A DNA stretch of 64,000 bases, taken from positions 113,682 to 177,681 of the forward strand of contig NZ_JACBXD010000004.1 of assembly GCF_013870525.1 (NCBI RefSeq), given 5' to 3'. A model generated the notes under the pieces. The model made no database searches. It was not told where the DNA came from and saw only the letters and a list, made by a program, of their open reading frames with translations. Below, in pieces: positions 1-8,086 of the stretch (position 1 is its first letter; every line of letters starts with the position of its first letter). The DNA comes from Amycolatopsis pittospori. GTDB taxonomy: Bacteria; Actinomycetota; Actinomycetes; Mycobacteriales; Pseudonocardiaceae. The position numbers were made by a program, and so were the translations under genes.

Positions 1-1
1 A

Positions 2-430
2 TTCACGCCGCAACCGAAGCGGGAACCCGCTCCGGAGCGGGAAAAACCGGCCACCGTGTCGCATTTGGACGATCGGCGGAAGGCGAAGGAAAAGCAGAAG
101 GCCGACGCCGCCGCGAAGGCCGATCAAGAGCGCCAAGCCAAGGCTCGCGAAGAGGCCGAACGCGAGCAGGAACGGGTGGCGGAGTTCAACCGGCTCCGGC
201 GTGAGGCGGCCGCTCTCGCGAAGGCCTGTAAACAGGCGGAAATCGACGTCGCCCGCGCCGAACGCCGGGCCGAGAAGTCCACTGAGAAGGCGAACGAGCT
301 GCGGCGACGGCTCGCCGACGCGGAACTCGAGGAGGAGGCGGCGAACGGTGAGACCGCCGCCGCTCAGACCACTTTGGACGATCTGCTCGCCGAAGCGAAG
401 CGGATCGACGAAGCCCTCGAAGAGTATTAA
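2..430 (+). CDS. Coiled-coil protein, C-terminal part (runs off left edge)
   Basis: The frame is open from base 2 to the TAA at 428-430, so this is the C-terminal 142 residues of a longer protein, although a GTG at 56 could also serve as a start. The visible part is almost entirely Lys, Glu, Ala and Arg in heptad-like order, with one Cys, and should form a long helical coiled coil. No catalytic motif, membrane segment or known domain is recognised, so no function is assigned. Its stop overlaps the stop of the convergent membrane protein gene by 4 bp. Confidence 0.6.
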   Translation, partial: FTPQPKREPAPEREKPATVSHLDDRRKAKEKQKADAAAKADQERQAKAREEAEREQERVAEFNRLRREAAALAKACKQAEIDVARAERRAEKSTEKANELRRRLADAELEEEAANGETAAAQTTLDDLLAEAKRIDEALEEY

Positions 431-990
431 GCCGGCTGACGCTCGCGGCCCCGCGTGGCGGTCACTCGCCGTCCGTAGGGCGTCTTCCCGCCCGGTTTGT
501 ACACCGAAAGCACGGTCATGGTCAGGTACATCGTCGTGGACACGATGATCGGATAGAACCCGTCCACCCGCTGCCCCGCTTCGACGAACACGCCGTCCAT
601 AGTGGACTCCGCCAGCGCGGCCAGCTCACGGATCCCCGGCAGCAGCGAGAACACCGTCAGCGCCGCCGCGATCAGCGTCAGGACCAGTTTGATCGCGACC
701 CACCTGTACCGGATCAGTCCCCATTTCGTGCCCACACTGAGCACGATCCCGCTGACCAGGGCGGTCATGCTGACCGGCAGTAGCAGGTACCCGCCGACCT
801 GGTCCATCATCAGGATGGCCGCGTGCTGGCGCCGGGGATCGTCGGTGAACACGGAGGTGGCGGTCAGGACCGCGTTCACCAGGGTGATTCCGAGCCAGCC
901 GAGTGACGAGACGACATGGACGACGAGGACGAGTTTCCGCCACCGCGGGGTGAGCGTCTTCGGCTGTCGCCGCACTGTGGAAGTACTCAT
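427..990 (-). CDS. Four-helix integral membrane protein (DUF2269-like)
   Basis: 187 residues. After a basic N-terminus (about residues 1-20) there are four hydrophobic segments, near residues 22-45, 68-90, 100-120 and 148-166. The size and layout resemble DUF2269-type membrane proteins, which have no defined function. The start is ATG at 990. It ends convergently with the coiled-coil gene to its left. The next gene on the same strand (DinB family) lies about 57 bp upstream, so the two could be cotranscribed. The membrane assignment is firm; the family name is tentative. Confidence 0.6.
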   Translation of the reverse strand: MSTSTVRRQPKTLTPRWRKLVLVVHVVSSLGWLGITLVNAVLTATSVFTDDPRRQHAAILMMDQVGGYLLLPVSMTALVSGIVLSVGTKWGLIRYRWVAIKLVLTLIAAALTVFSLLPGIRELAALAESTMDGVFVEAGQRVDGFYPIIVSTTMYLTMTVLSVYKPGGKTPYGRRVTATRGRERQPA

Positions 991-1047
991 GCGCCCAGTG
1001 TTTCCGCGAGCGGCGCTCCCGTCGTCCGTCGTGGAGCGGCACCTGGC

Positions 1048-1560
1048 CTACGTATCGTGGAGTACGAGTCCCCGGACGTACGCGGCCTGCCCGGCGTGTT
1101 GCAGGTCGTCGGAAAGCACGCTGACCAGGCGTACCCCGAGGGTGACCGGCGGATCCCAAGCCTGGTCGACGATACGGTCGAGGGCGGCTTCGTCCAGACC
1201 GGCGGTCCATGCCGTCGTCGCCTCGTGCACCGCGTCGTAGTAGCCGGTGAGCAGATCGGCGGAGCCGACACGGACCGCGGCGACGTCCTCGGGCCGGTGC
1301 CCGTAGCCCGTGTCCGAGGCCGGGAACGGCAGTTCGAACCGGTCCAGCCAGCCCCCGGTGGTCCAGATCTGCTCGGTGCCCATGAGGTCCGCGACATGAT
1401 CGTCCTGGACCCGGGTCAGGTGCCAGACCAGCCAGGCGATCGTGTTCGCGTCCGGCGCGGGGCTCGCCGCCAGTTGCTCGGGAGTCAGCCCCTCGACGGC
1501 CTCGTGCACGACCTCCTGGATGCGGCCGAACCCGTCGGTCAGCACCTCGGCCAGTTTCAT
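1048..1560 (-). CDS. DinB/DUF664-type four-helix protein (mycothiol-dependent hydrolase-like)
   Basis: 170 residues from the ATG at 1560, which has an AGGGGA ribosome site just upstream. A longer open frame extends to 1650 but lacks such a site. The sequence follows the DinB_2/DUF664 four-helix bundle pattern: an N-terminal helix with EGLTPEQLAAS, then W-H-L-T-R with a metal-ligand His, and a late His in SDDLQHAGQ. Members are often thiol-dependent (bacillithiol or mycothiol) metal enzymes, but the substrate is unknown. The gene is divergent from an ArsR regulator and shares a 128-bp spacer containing a perfect palindrome, so it is probably that regulator's target. Confidence 0.75.
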   Translation of the reverse strand: MKLAEVLTDGFGRIQEVVHEAVEGLTPEQLAASPAPDANTIAWLVWHLTRVQDDHVADLMGTEQIWTTGGWLDRFELPFPASDTGYGHRPEDVAAVRVGSADLLTGYYDAVHEATTAWTAGLDEAALDRIVDQAWDPPVTLGVRLVSVLSDDLQHAGQAAYVRGLVLHDT

Positions 1561-1652
1561 CGAATCCCCTTCCGACGCTCTTCGATGCGGGATTACCCGC
1601 GGGCCTCGCACCGGAAACGATGCCACCACGAGGTGACCCAGGCCTGACAACC

Positions 1653-1682
1653 TTGACTTATATAAGTTCAGGCCGTGATAGT
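1653..1682 (+). promoter_or_regulatory. ArsR promoter with embedded 12-bp palindromic operator
   Basis: ACTTATATAAGT at 1656-1667 is a perfect 12-bp palindrome in an AT-rich patch unusual for this genome. It overlaps a TTGACT -35 box (1653-1658). With an 18-nt spacer, GATAGT at 1677-1682 serves as the -10 and would start transcription at the ATG at 1689, a leaderless message. An ArsR dimer bound here would block its own promoter and lies close to the divergent DinB gene. The boxes and palindrome are visible; repression is inferred. Confidence 0.6.
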
Positions 1683-1688
1683 TGCCGG

Positions 1689-2036
1689 ATGCACGCGTTC
1701 GACGTCCTGGGGGATCCGGTCCGCCGCCGGATCCTGGAACTGCTGGCGAACGGCGAGCTGAGTTCCGGGGACGTGACCACGGTGGTCCGCGGCGAATTCG
1801 GCATCTCCCAGCCCGCGGTCTCCCAGCACCTGCGTGTCCTGCGCGAGAACGGCTTCACCACCGTCCGGGCCGAGGGCGCGCGCCGGCTGTACTCGGTGGA
1901 TCCCGGCCCGCTCAAGGAGATCGACGGCTGGCTGGAGCAGTACCGCCGGTTCTGGACGGGTCCCCTCGACGCGCTCGCCACCGAAATCGCCCGCGGCCGC
2001 CGCGAACGCCGGAAGGCGGCGGAAGAAACCGGCTAA
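1689..2036 (+). CDS. ArsR-family winged-helix repressor
   Basis: 115 residues. MHAFDVLGDPVRRRILELL is the typical ArsR opening. The recognition-helix region is GISQPAVSQHLRVLRENG, and the wing includes EGARRLYSVDPGPL. The C-terminus (WLEQYRRFWTG) matches the non-metal ArsR group that often pairs with DinB or SRPBCC partners. No metal-binding Cys/His cluster is seen. The start at 1689 is preferred because it fits the leaderless promoter; an upstream in-frame ATG at 1620 would place the operator inside the gene. It probably represses itself and the divergent DinB gene. Confidence 0.85.
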   Translation: MHAFDVLGDPVRRRILELLANGELSSGDVTTVVRGEFGISQPAVSQHLRVLRENGFTTVRAEGARRLYSVDPGPLKEIDGWLEQYRRFWTGPLDALATEIARGRRERRKAAEETG

Positions 2037-2045
2037 CCTCTGCCC

Positions 2046-2876
2046 GTGTCGAAGAACCGGGGGCGCGCGGTGGTGATCGCCGTCGCCAGCGTCGTCATCG
2101 TGCTGGGCCTCGTCTTCGCCGTCACGGTGCGCGGCGGGCAGTCCAGGGAGACCCAGTGGCTGTCCTCGGAGCAGCCTGCGCGGACGACGCCGAACACGCC
2201 GTCCTTCTCGACGGCCGCACCCGCGCCCACGACTCGTCGGACGTTGACCGTCGACAGCGGTTGCCATCCCGGCCAGGGTCCGGCCGCGCTGGACCCGGTC
2301 GCCGACGCCACAACCCGCCGCGTCGGCGCCGCCTGGGACCGCATCGAACGGTGGCTCAAGGCCAAAGCTCCGGCCTCGGCGGCGTCTCTCCGTCCGCCCG
2401 CGACGACCGCGGAGGTGATCGAGACGCAGAAGATGATCGGGGTCGCCCTGCCCGCCGAACTCGTCGCCTCCCTGCTGCGGCACGACGGCGCGACCGGACG
2501 GGGTGACGGTTTCACCCTTCCGCCGTTCTACGCCCCGGTTTCCACGGCGAATATCGCGACCGAGGCGAAAACCCTGTGCGAAGCGCTGGTCTCGATCGGC
2601 GTAGACGAAAGCGTCGGCTCCTGGTGGCACGGGAAGTTCGTGCCCTTCGCCGCCGACGGCTCCGGCAACACCCTCTTCCTGGACCAGCGCACCGGCACCG
2701 CGCGGCTGGGCGCGAGCGACCACGAAGGCGGCGTCGATTTCGCCCGATGGCCCGGTTCGCTGACCGAGCTGCTGGAGCAGACCGCGACCGCGCTGGAGAC
2801 CGGCGGGGCGGTGGTCGGCGGTTACCGGCCGGTCGTCACCGAAAACCGGGCGCTGGAGTGGGACTTCCGGCGCTGA
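2046..2876 (+). CDS. Membrane-anchored SMI1/KNR4-type protein
   Basis: 276 residues starting at GTG 2046. TAACCT at 2034-2039, overlapping the preceding stop, could be a leaderless -10. A single transmembrane segment (about residues 9-28) is followed by a Ser/Thr/Pro-rich stretch to about 75. An SMI1/KNR4-like domain follows, with IGVALPAELVASLLRHDG, LPPFY, a W-H-G-K-F-V-P-F-A-A-D-G-S-G core and a C-terminal WPGSLTELL. The SUKH/SMI1 superfamily includes many immunity proteins to polymorphic toxins, but many stand-alone actinobacterial copies have no known role. No toxin gene is adjacent. Confidence 0.7.
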   Translation: MSKNRGRAVVIAVASVVIVLGLVFAVTVRGGQSRETQWLSSEQPARTTPNTPSFSTAAPAPTTRRTLTVDSGCHPGQGPAALDPVADATTRRVGAAWDRIERWLKAKAPASAASLRPPATTAEVIETQKMIGVALPAELVASLLRHDGATGRGDGFTLPPFYAPVSTANIATEAKTLCEALVSIGVDESVGSWWHGKFVPFAADGSGNTLFLDQRTGTARLGASDHEGGVDFARWPGSLTELLEQTATALETGGAVVGGYRPVVTENRALEWDFRR

Positions 2877-2911
2877 GGAACGCGGGCGCGGGGACTGTCG
2901 GACCCCGCCCC

Positions 2912-2917
2912 TAGAAT
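2912..2917 (+). promoter_or_regulatory. Leaderless -10 box of recQ
   Basis: TAGAAT at 2912-2917 ends 8 nt before the GTG start at 2925 and there is no ribosome-binding purine stretch between them. This fits leaderless transcription, which is common in actinobacteria. No convincing -35 is visible. Confidence 0.4.
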
Positions 2918-2924
2918 CGTCCGG

Positions 2925-4760
2925 GTGGCAGCCCCCGACATCGGTACCTCGGAAGCCCTCGAAACGCTGAACCGCGTTTTCGGTTACGACAGCTTCCGCG
3001 GCGACCAGCACGCCATCGTCGAACACGTCATCGCAGGCGGTGACGCGCTCGTCCTCATGCCCACCGGCGGCGGCAAGTCGCTGTGTTACCAGATCCCGGC
3101 GCTGGTGCGGCCCGGTGTCGGTGTGGTCGTCTCACCGCTGATCGCGTTGATGCAGGACCAGGTCGACGCGTTGCGCAACCTCGGCGTGCGCGCGGGTTTC
3201 CTCAACTCGACGCAGGATTACGCCGAGCGCAACCGCGTAGAGGCCGCGTTCCTCTCCGGTGAACTGGACCTGCTGTACCTGGCGCCGGAACGCCTTTCGG
3301 TCGAGTCGACCGTGCGGCTGCTCGACCGTGGCAAGATCTCGCTGTTCGCGATCGACGAGGCGCACTGTGTCTCCCAGTGGGGCCACGACTTCCGGCCCGA
3401 CTATCTGATGCTGTCCGCGGTGCACGAGCGCTGGCCGGACGTGCCGAGGATCGCGCTCACCGCCACCGCCACCAAGGCGACGCACGCCGAGATCGCGTCC
3501 CGGCTCAATCTCGAGGAGGCGCGGCATTTCGTCGCGAGCTTCGACCGGCCGAACATCCAGTACCGGATCGTCGGCAAGAACTCGCCGCAGCGCCAGTTGC
3601 TGGAACTGTTGCGCACCGAGCACAAGGGCGACGCGGGGATCGTCTACTGCCTGTCGAGGAATTCGGTCGAGAAGACCGCGGACTTCCTGGTGGAGAACGG
3701 GATCCCGGCGGTGCCGTACCACGCGGGGCTGGACGCGCGGACACGTGCGAAGCACCAGTCGCGTTTCCTGCGCGAGGACGGGTTGATCGTCGTCGCCACG
3801 ATCGCGTTCGGTATGGGCATCGACAAACCGGACGTGCGGTTCGTCGCGCATCTGGACCTGCCGAAGTCCGTCGAGGGCTACTACCAGGAGACCGGCCGTG
3901 CTGGCCGCGACGGGCTGCCGTCGACGGCGTGGCTGGCGTACGGCCTCCAGGACGTCGTGCAGCAGCGCAAGATGATCGACATGTCGGAGGGATCCGACGC
4001 GCACAAGCGGCAATTGAGCGCGCACCTCAACGCGATGCTGGCTCTGTGCGAGACGGTGGAATGCCGCCGTGTGCAGGTCCTGACCTACTTCGGGCAGCGC
4101 AGTGAACCGTGCGGGAACTGCGACACCTGCCTGGCCCCGCCGGAGTCCTGGGACGGCACGGTGCCGGCGCAGAAGATCCTCTCCACGATCGTCCGGCTGC
4201 AGAACGAACGGCGGCAGAAGTTCGGTGCGGGGCAGATCATCGACATCCTGCTCGGCAAGACCACGCCGAAGGTGACCCAGCACCGGCACGATTCGCTGAA
4301 GGTGTTCGGGATCGGCACCGAGCTGAAGGAGCCGGAGTGGCGGGGCGTGGTCCGGCAGCTGCTGGCCCAAGGGCTCGCCGCGGTCGAGGGCGACTACGGG
4401 TCGCTCGTGCTCACCGAGGGCAGCGCAGAGGTGCTGAACGGGCAGCGGAAGGTCCAGTTACGGCGTGAGCCGGAACGCGCGGCCAAGGCGGCGGCGCGGT
4501 CCAGCGCGAAGAAGGCAGCGGCAGCCGACATGCCCGCCGAGGCGGCGCCGGTGTTCGAACTGCTGCGCTCGTGGCGAGCCGCGGCGGCGAAGGAGCAGGG
4601 AGTGCCCGCGTACGTGATCTTCCACGACGCGACCCTGCGCCAGATCGCCACCAAACGGCCCGCCACGCTGACGGAGCTGGGCACCGTCAGCGGCGTCGGC
4701 GAGAACAAGCTCGCCAAGTACGGCGAACAGATCCTCGAGACGCTCGCTGAGCAGGGCTGA
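2925..4760 (+). CDS. recQ: ATP-dependent DNA helicase RecQ
   Basis: 611 residues, normal length. RecQ is a 3'-5' helicase that unwinds recombination intermediates and damaged forks. Walker A is PTGGGKS (residues 46-52), Walker B is DEAH (144-147), and motif III TATATK follows. The helicase C domain has the [10 protein letters not shown] motif. The zinc-binding domain shows Cys-ECR...CGNC-DTC (about 373-400). Next come a winged helix ([15 protein letters not shown]) and a C-terminal HRDC domain (about 535-605). The GTG start fits a leaderless promoter. It is a single-gene unit ending tail-to-tail, 4 bp from a small minus-strand gene. Confidence 0.97.
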   Translation: MAAPDIGTSEALETLNRVFGYDSFRGDQHAIVEHVIAGGDALVLMPTGGGKSLCYQIPALVRPGVGVVVSPLIALMQDQVDALRNLGVRAGFLNSTQDYAERNRVEAAFLSGELDLLYLAPERLSVESTVRLLDRGKISLFAIDEAHCVSQWGHDFRPDYLMLSAVHERWPDVPRIALTATATKATHAEIASRLNLEEARHFVASFDRPNIQYRIVGKNSPQRQLLELLRTEHKGDAGIVYCLSRNSVEKTADFLVENGIPAVPYHAGLDARTRAKHQSRFLREDGLIVVATIAFGMGIDKPDVRFVAHLDLPKSVEGYYQETGRAGRDGLPSTAWLAYGLQDVVQQRKMIDMSEGSDAHKRQLSAHLNAMLALCETVECRRVQVLTYFGQRSEPCGNCDTCLAPPESWDGTVPAQKILSTIVRLQNERRQKFGAGQIIDILLGKTTPKVTQHRHDSLKVFGIGTELKEPEWRGVVRQLLAQGLAAVEGDYGSLVLTEGSAEVLNGQRKVQLRREPERAAKAAARSSAKKAAAADMPAEAAPVFELLRSWRAAAAKEQGVPAYVIFHDATLRQIATKRPATLTELGTVSGVGENKLAKYGEQILETLAEQG

Positions 4761-4764
4761 CCGG

Positions 4765-4983
4765 TCAGTACTCGTTCGGGCGGCGCGGGGGCCGTCCGGT
4801 CATCCCGTCGACCTTGCGGACGGCGCCGTCGATCTGGTGGTGGTACTTGCCCTTGGTCTTGCCGTCGACGAAGGTCGCGGCCTTGTTCACTACCTTCGAG
4901 ACCTTCTCAGGATTCTTCCGCACGTAGGCGCGCACGGCCCCGGCGGTGCCGGCCAGGGCGGTCAACTTCCGCAGTAGAGCCAC
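4765..4983 (-). CDS. Small MT0933/Rv0909-like antitoxin-type protein
   Basis: 72 residues from GTG at 4983, preceded by an AGGAAAGGG ribosome site. The pattern of a basic helix followed by a Val-Asp-Gly-Lys-Thr-Lys-Gly-Lys-Tyr stretch and an Ile-Asp-Gly-Ala-Val-Lys repeat matches the MT0933-like antitoxin family, in which a KT-GKY core is typical. In M. tuberculosis such a protein (Rv0909) pairs with an SRPBCC toxin (Rv0910). No toxin partner is adjacent here, so it may be an orphan or have an unrelated helical role. Confidence 0.55.
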   Translation of the reverse strand: MALLRKLTALAGTAGAVRAYVRKNPEKVSKVVNKAATFVDGKTKGKYHHQIDGAVRKVDGMTGRPPRRPNEY

Positions 4984-5146
4984 GATGGGTCCCTTTCCTC
5001 GGGGTCGTCTGGTTGTCCTGCTCAACGACCAGTGGTGGTCACCGGGTTCCCCGTAGCGCGCCAAATCACTCATTTCGGATAACCGCCCAGGTCGGATCGC
5101 CGAAAACCGGACGCGCGACGCGGCGGCGGACGCTAGGTTCGGGATC

Positions 5147-6121
5147 ATGCGGGATCTGTCGCTGCTGCCCAAGGCCCATCTGCACGTCCATCTGGAGAGC
5201 ACCGTCCGGCCGGACACGCTCCGTGAGCTCGGGGAGGCGAACGGCATCCCCGTACCCGCCGAGCAACCCGTGTTCGACGGATTCCGGGCGTTCGGCGACT
5301 ACAACGGGCTGCTCCGGTCCTGCCTCCAGCGGCCGGAAGACTTCGAACGAGTGGCGCGCGAATTCTGCGAGGACCAGGTCGAGGACGGCGTCCGCTACGC
5401 CGAGGTCACCTTCACGGCAGGAGCGCACGGCGAACGGCTCGGTGAACCGGACATGCCGCTGGCGTCCGTCCTCAAAGGACTTTCGGCGGGCGCGGCCGAA
5501 CACGGGCTCGTCTGGCGGGTGATCCTGGACCACTCACGCCGCCGTTCCCTCGAACGCGCGCGGCTCACCCTCGACCTCGCCCGCCGGTACGCCCCGGACG
5601 GGGTGATCGCGATCGGCCTGGCGGGTGAGGAGAAGTATCCGCTCGCGCCGTTCGCGGGGATCTGCGACGAGGCCGACGAGGCCGGACTGCACCTCATCCA
5701 CCACGCGGGCGAGGACGCCGGACCGGCCAGCATCCGCGAGGCGCTCGAACTCGGCCACAGCGAACGGATCGGGCACGGCATCCGGATCCTGGAGGACGTC
5801 TCCCTGGTCGCCGAAGTGCGGGAACGCGGTATCGCGCTGGAGGTCTGCCCGTCGTCGAACGTGACGCTCGGGCTCGTGCCGTCGTTCGAGGAGCACCCGC
5901 TTCCCCGGCTGGTCGACGCCGGGCTGGTGGTCACGCTCAGCACCGACGTCCCCTCGGTCACCGGGACCACGCTGACCGACGAGTTCCTGCGTACGCGGGA
6001 GGCGTTCGCCTACGACGACCGCGCGCTCGCCGCCCTGGCGCGGGCCTCCGTCGACGCCTCCTTCGCGCCCGCCGACCTCAAGCGTTCGGTCCACCAGGAG
6101 ATCGACGCCTGGCTCGCCTGA
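5147..6121 (+). CDS. Adenosine deaminase-family amidohydrolase
   Basis: 324 residues, the usual size for Add. ATG 5147 follows a leaderless-type -10 (TAGGTT, 5134-5139). The metal-dependent TIM-barrel motifs are present: AHLHVHLES near the N-terminus (H13 and H15 as the HxH pair), HHAGEDAGP in the middle, and a C-terminal LSTDVPSVTGTTL. Two positions depart from classical Add. The usual Glu of ELHVHL is His, and the second Asp of the TDDP motif is Val. Deamination of a nucleoside or related purine is likely from the family, but the exact substrate is uncertain. Confidence 0.75.
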   Translation: MRDLSLLPKAHLHVHLESTVRPDTLRELGEANGIPVPAEQPVFDGFRAFGDYNGLLRSCLQRPEDFERVAREFCEDQVEDGVRYAEVTFTAGAHGERLGEPDMPLASVLKGLSAGAAEHGLVWRVILDHSRRRSLERARLTLDLARRYAPDGVIAIGLAGEEKYPLAPFAGICDEADEAGLHLIHHAGEDAGPASIREALELGHSERIGHGIRILEDVSLVAEVRERGIALEVCPSSNVTLGLVPSFEEHPLPRLVDAGLVVTLSTDVPSVTGTTLTDEFLRTREAFAYDDRALAALARASVDASFAPADLKRSVHQEIDAWLA

Positions 6122-6122
6122 G

Positions 6123-6184
6123 GCGTTCAGTCCTCTGAATGCGTTAGTTGCACGCGCAAGGACCGCATTCAGAGGACTAAACGC
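6123..6184. repeat. Nested intergenic palindrome, TCCTCT family (copy 1)
   Basis: Arms 6123-6143 and 6164-6184 are inverted repeats of 21 nt with one mismatch, around a 20-nt loop. Each arm is itself nearly palindromic (GCGTTCAG / CTGAATGC around TCCT). It begins 2 bp after the adenosine deaminase-family stop, so it could act as a terminator, although no T-run follows. Related copies lie at 44102-44169 and 55400-55440. Confidence 0.75.
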
Positions 6185-6258
6185 GGGATGGGGTGGCCCG
6201 GCTCACGCGGGGGGCGGGCCACACAGGTTCTCCACATCCGTCACGTACCGTGGAACCG

Positions 6259-7071
6259 GTGACCGCTTCGTCCCCTTCGAGCCTGGACCTCATCGGCCAG
6301 TGGCAGCCACCGCCCAAGAAGCGCGGCCCGCGTGGATGCGTGATGCTCGCGTTGCTGGTCGTGGGCGCCTTGGTGGCCGGCGCGGTGTGGGTCGTGGTCA
6401 GCCTCGTCGATCGCGAACCGGTGCCGACCAAACCGGAGTTCACCGTCCCCGCGCTGAAGCCCGCCGCCCGTTCGGCGATCCCCGGTGACGCCGGACCGCT
6501 GCCCGCGGCGCCCGCGAAGGACGCCTGGATCGCGAAGGTGTCGGAGAACACGGACATCCCTTCACGCACGCTGCGCGCGTACGTGAACGCGGCCGAAAAA
6601 GCCCCCGCCAGCTGCGACATCACCTGGGCGACCATCGCCGGCATCGGCCGGACCGAGTCCCAGCACGCCCGTCACGACGGCTCCCGCGCCGGCGAGGACG
6701 GTGTCGTGACGCCGCCGATCATCGGCATCCCGCTCGACGGCTCCCCCGGTGTCATGGCGGTCGTCGACACCGACAAGGGCGCCCTCGACGGCGACCCGAA
6801 ATGGGATCGCGCGGTCGGGCCGATGCAGTTCCTGCCCGCCACCTGGAAGCGGTACGGCGTCCGCGCGAGTGGTGACGGCGCCCGACCGGACCCGCAGAAC
6901 ATCGACGACGCCGCCATGACGACAGCGCGCTACATGTGCGCGAAGGGCGGCGACCTCGGCAAGCCCGCCGGCTGGTGGACCGCGGTGCTGACCTACAACA
7001 ACTCCACCGCGTACGGGCAGGAAGTGTTCAGCAACGCCGACGCCTACGGCAAGGCCGCGCTCAAGCCGTAG
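6259..7071 (+). CDS. Membrane-anchored lytic murein transglycosylase (SLT_2/MltB type)
   Basis: 270 residues from GTG 6259, chosen because TACCGT (6246-6251) would place a leaderless start there; in-frame GTGs at 6250 and 6193 are alternatives. A short cytoplasmic part is followed by a transmembrane segment (about residues 28-49) and a Pro-rich linker. The lysozyme-like domain has GIGRTESQHARH (catalytic Glu), VGPMQFLPATW and LTYNNSTAYG, the typical SLT_2 motifs. It should cleave peptidoglycan glycan strands outside the membrane. Its end overlaps the convergent NmrA gene by 11 bp. Confidence 0.85.
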   Translation: MTASSPSSLDLIGQWQPPPKKRGPRGCVMLALLVVGALVAGAVWVVVSLVDREPVPTKPEFTVPALKPAARSAIPGDAGPLPAAPAKDAWIAKVSENTDIPSRTLRAYVNAAEKAPASCDITWATIAGIGRTESQHARHDGSRAGEDGVVTPPIIGIPLDGSPGVMAVVDTDKGALDGDPKWDRAVGPMQFLPATWKRYGVRASGDGARPDPQNIDDAAMTTARYMCAKGGDLGKPAGWWTAVLTYNNSTAYGQEVFSNADAYGKAALKP

Positions 7072-7984
7072 CCGAGAACCGGCGCCGCGCCCACTCCTCG
7101 AAGCTCGTGAGCGGGAGCCCGAGTTCCTTCGCGGACTCGGGCCGGGCAGGAGCGCCCACGACGTTCAGGTATTCGTGCCCTGCGCCCATCTCCGGCATCC
7201 CGGCCGCGAAAGCCTGCTCCTCGGTCATATCGGGTGCCGAGAGCGGCCTGCCCGAGACGCGCGACAGGACCTCGGCGATCTCGGTCATCGAGAGGAGATC
7301 GCTCGCCAGCTCCAGTTCGACGCCGTGGAACCGGTCCGGATCGGCGATGGCCGCGGCCGCCGCCGTGCCGATGTCGTCCACCTCGACCAGGGACAACCGG
7401 GTGCCCGGCTTCACGACGCTCACCAGACCGCCCTCGATCCCGCGGGGGAACAGGAAAGCCATGGACGGCAGGAAGTTGTCCATGAAGAAGCCCGGCTTCA
7501 GCAACGTCCACCGGGAAAAGCCCGCGTCGCGCAGGTGGTCCTGGATCGCGCTCTTGGCGCCGAGGCTCACCTCCACCGAAGGCCAGCGGCCGTCGACCCA
7601 GCCGGGTTCCCGGGTGTGCTGACCCGCGCCGGCGACGGATGTGTGCACGAACTGCGGCACACCCGCGGCCTTCGCGCCTTCGATGAGGTTGACGCCCTGC
7701 GTCACCTCGCCGTCGAAATCGAAGCCCTCGCCGGTGAAACCGGGCATCTGCACGGAGAAGACCGCCCGGGCGCCCTCGGCGGCCCGGATGACGGAGTCGC
7801 GGTCGTGCAGGTCTCCGGTGACCAGTTCGATGCCGAGCGCCTCGACGGCCTTGGCACGTTCGGAGCCGGGATCGCGCACCAGTGCGCGCACGGGGACGCC
7901 TGCGGCGAGCAGGGCGCGGGCAGTGGCTCCGCCTTGGCGGCCGGTGGCTCCGGTGACCAGGACGGGTGCGGTTTCAGGGGACAT
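7061..7984 (-). CDS. NmrA-like NAD(P)-binding protein
   Basis: 307 residues with an N-terminal Rossmann fold, VLVTGATGRQGGATARALL (GxxGxxG at about 11-16), then the NmrA layout with HTSVAGAGQHT, LLKPGFFMDN and a C-terminal DMTEEQAFAAG region. NmrA proteins bind NAD(P) and serve as redox sensors or as atypical SDR reductases; the catalytic YxxxK of classical SDRs is not evident. The ATG at 7984 has an AGGAGGA ribosome site. The gene is divergent from a TetR repressor, with two palindromic operators in the 102-bp spacer, so it is probably derepressed by that regulator's ligand. Confidence 0.85.
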   Translation of the reverse strand: MSPETAPVLVTGATGRQGGATARALLAAGVPVRALVRDPGSERAKAVEALGIELVTGDLHDRDSVIRAAEGARAVFSVQMPGFTGEGFDFDGEVTQGVNLIEGAKAAGVPQFVHTSVAGAGQHTREPGWVDGRWPSVEVSLGAKSAIQDHLRDAGFSRWTLLKPGFFMDNFLPSMAFLFPRGIEGGLVSVVKPGTRLSLVEVDDIGTAAAAAIADPDRFHGVELELASDLLSMTEIAEVLSRVSGRPLSAPDMTEEQAFAAGMPEMGAGHEYLNVVGAPARPESAKELGLPLTSFEEWARRRFSATA

Positions 7985-8007
7985 GACGCTCCTCCTCGGG
8001 ACGGAAA

Positions 8008-8034
8008 GCTAAACGGCGGGGCCCGCCACTTAGC
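8008..8034. promoter_or_regulatory. Operator 1 of the NmrA/TetR divergon
   Basis: A 27-bp near-perfect palindrome with the core GGCGGGGCCCGCC (8015-8027) and flanks GCTAA...TTAGC. It lies 24 bp upstream of the NmrA start and next to a TACGAT candidate -10 (8041-8046) for the TetR gene. Confidence 0.7.
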
Positions 8035-8048
8035 TTCCGCTACGATAT

Positions 8049-8068
8049 GGCGGGGCCCGCCACTTAGC
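8049..8068. promoter_or_regulatory. Operator 2 of the NmrA/TetR divergon
   Basis: The same 20-bp block seen in operator 1 (GGCGGGGCCCGCC followed by ACTTAGC) is repeated exactly 34 bp downstream. It lies over the expected transcription start of the TetR gene. The left flank is not symmetric here, so this is probably the weaker site. Confidence 0.65.
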
Positions 8069-8086
8069 AAACCCGGAGGTCAAATC

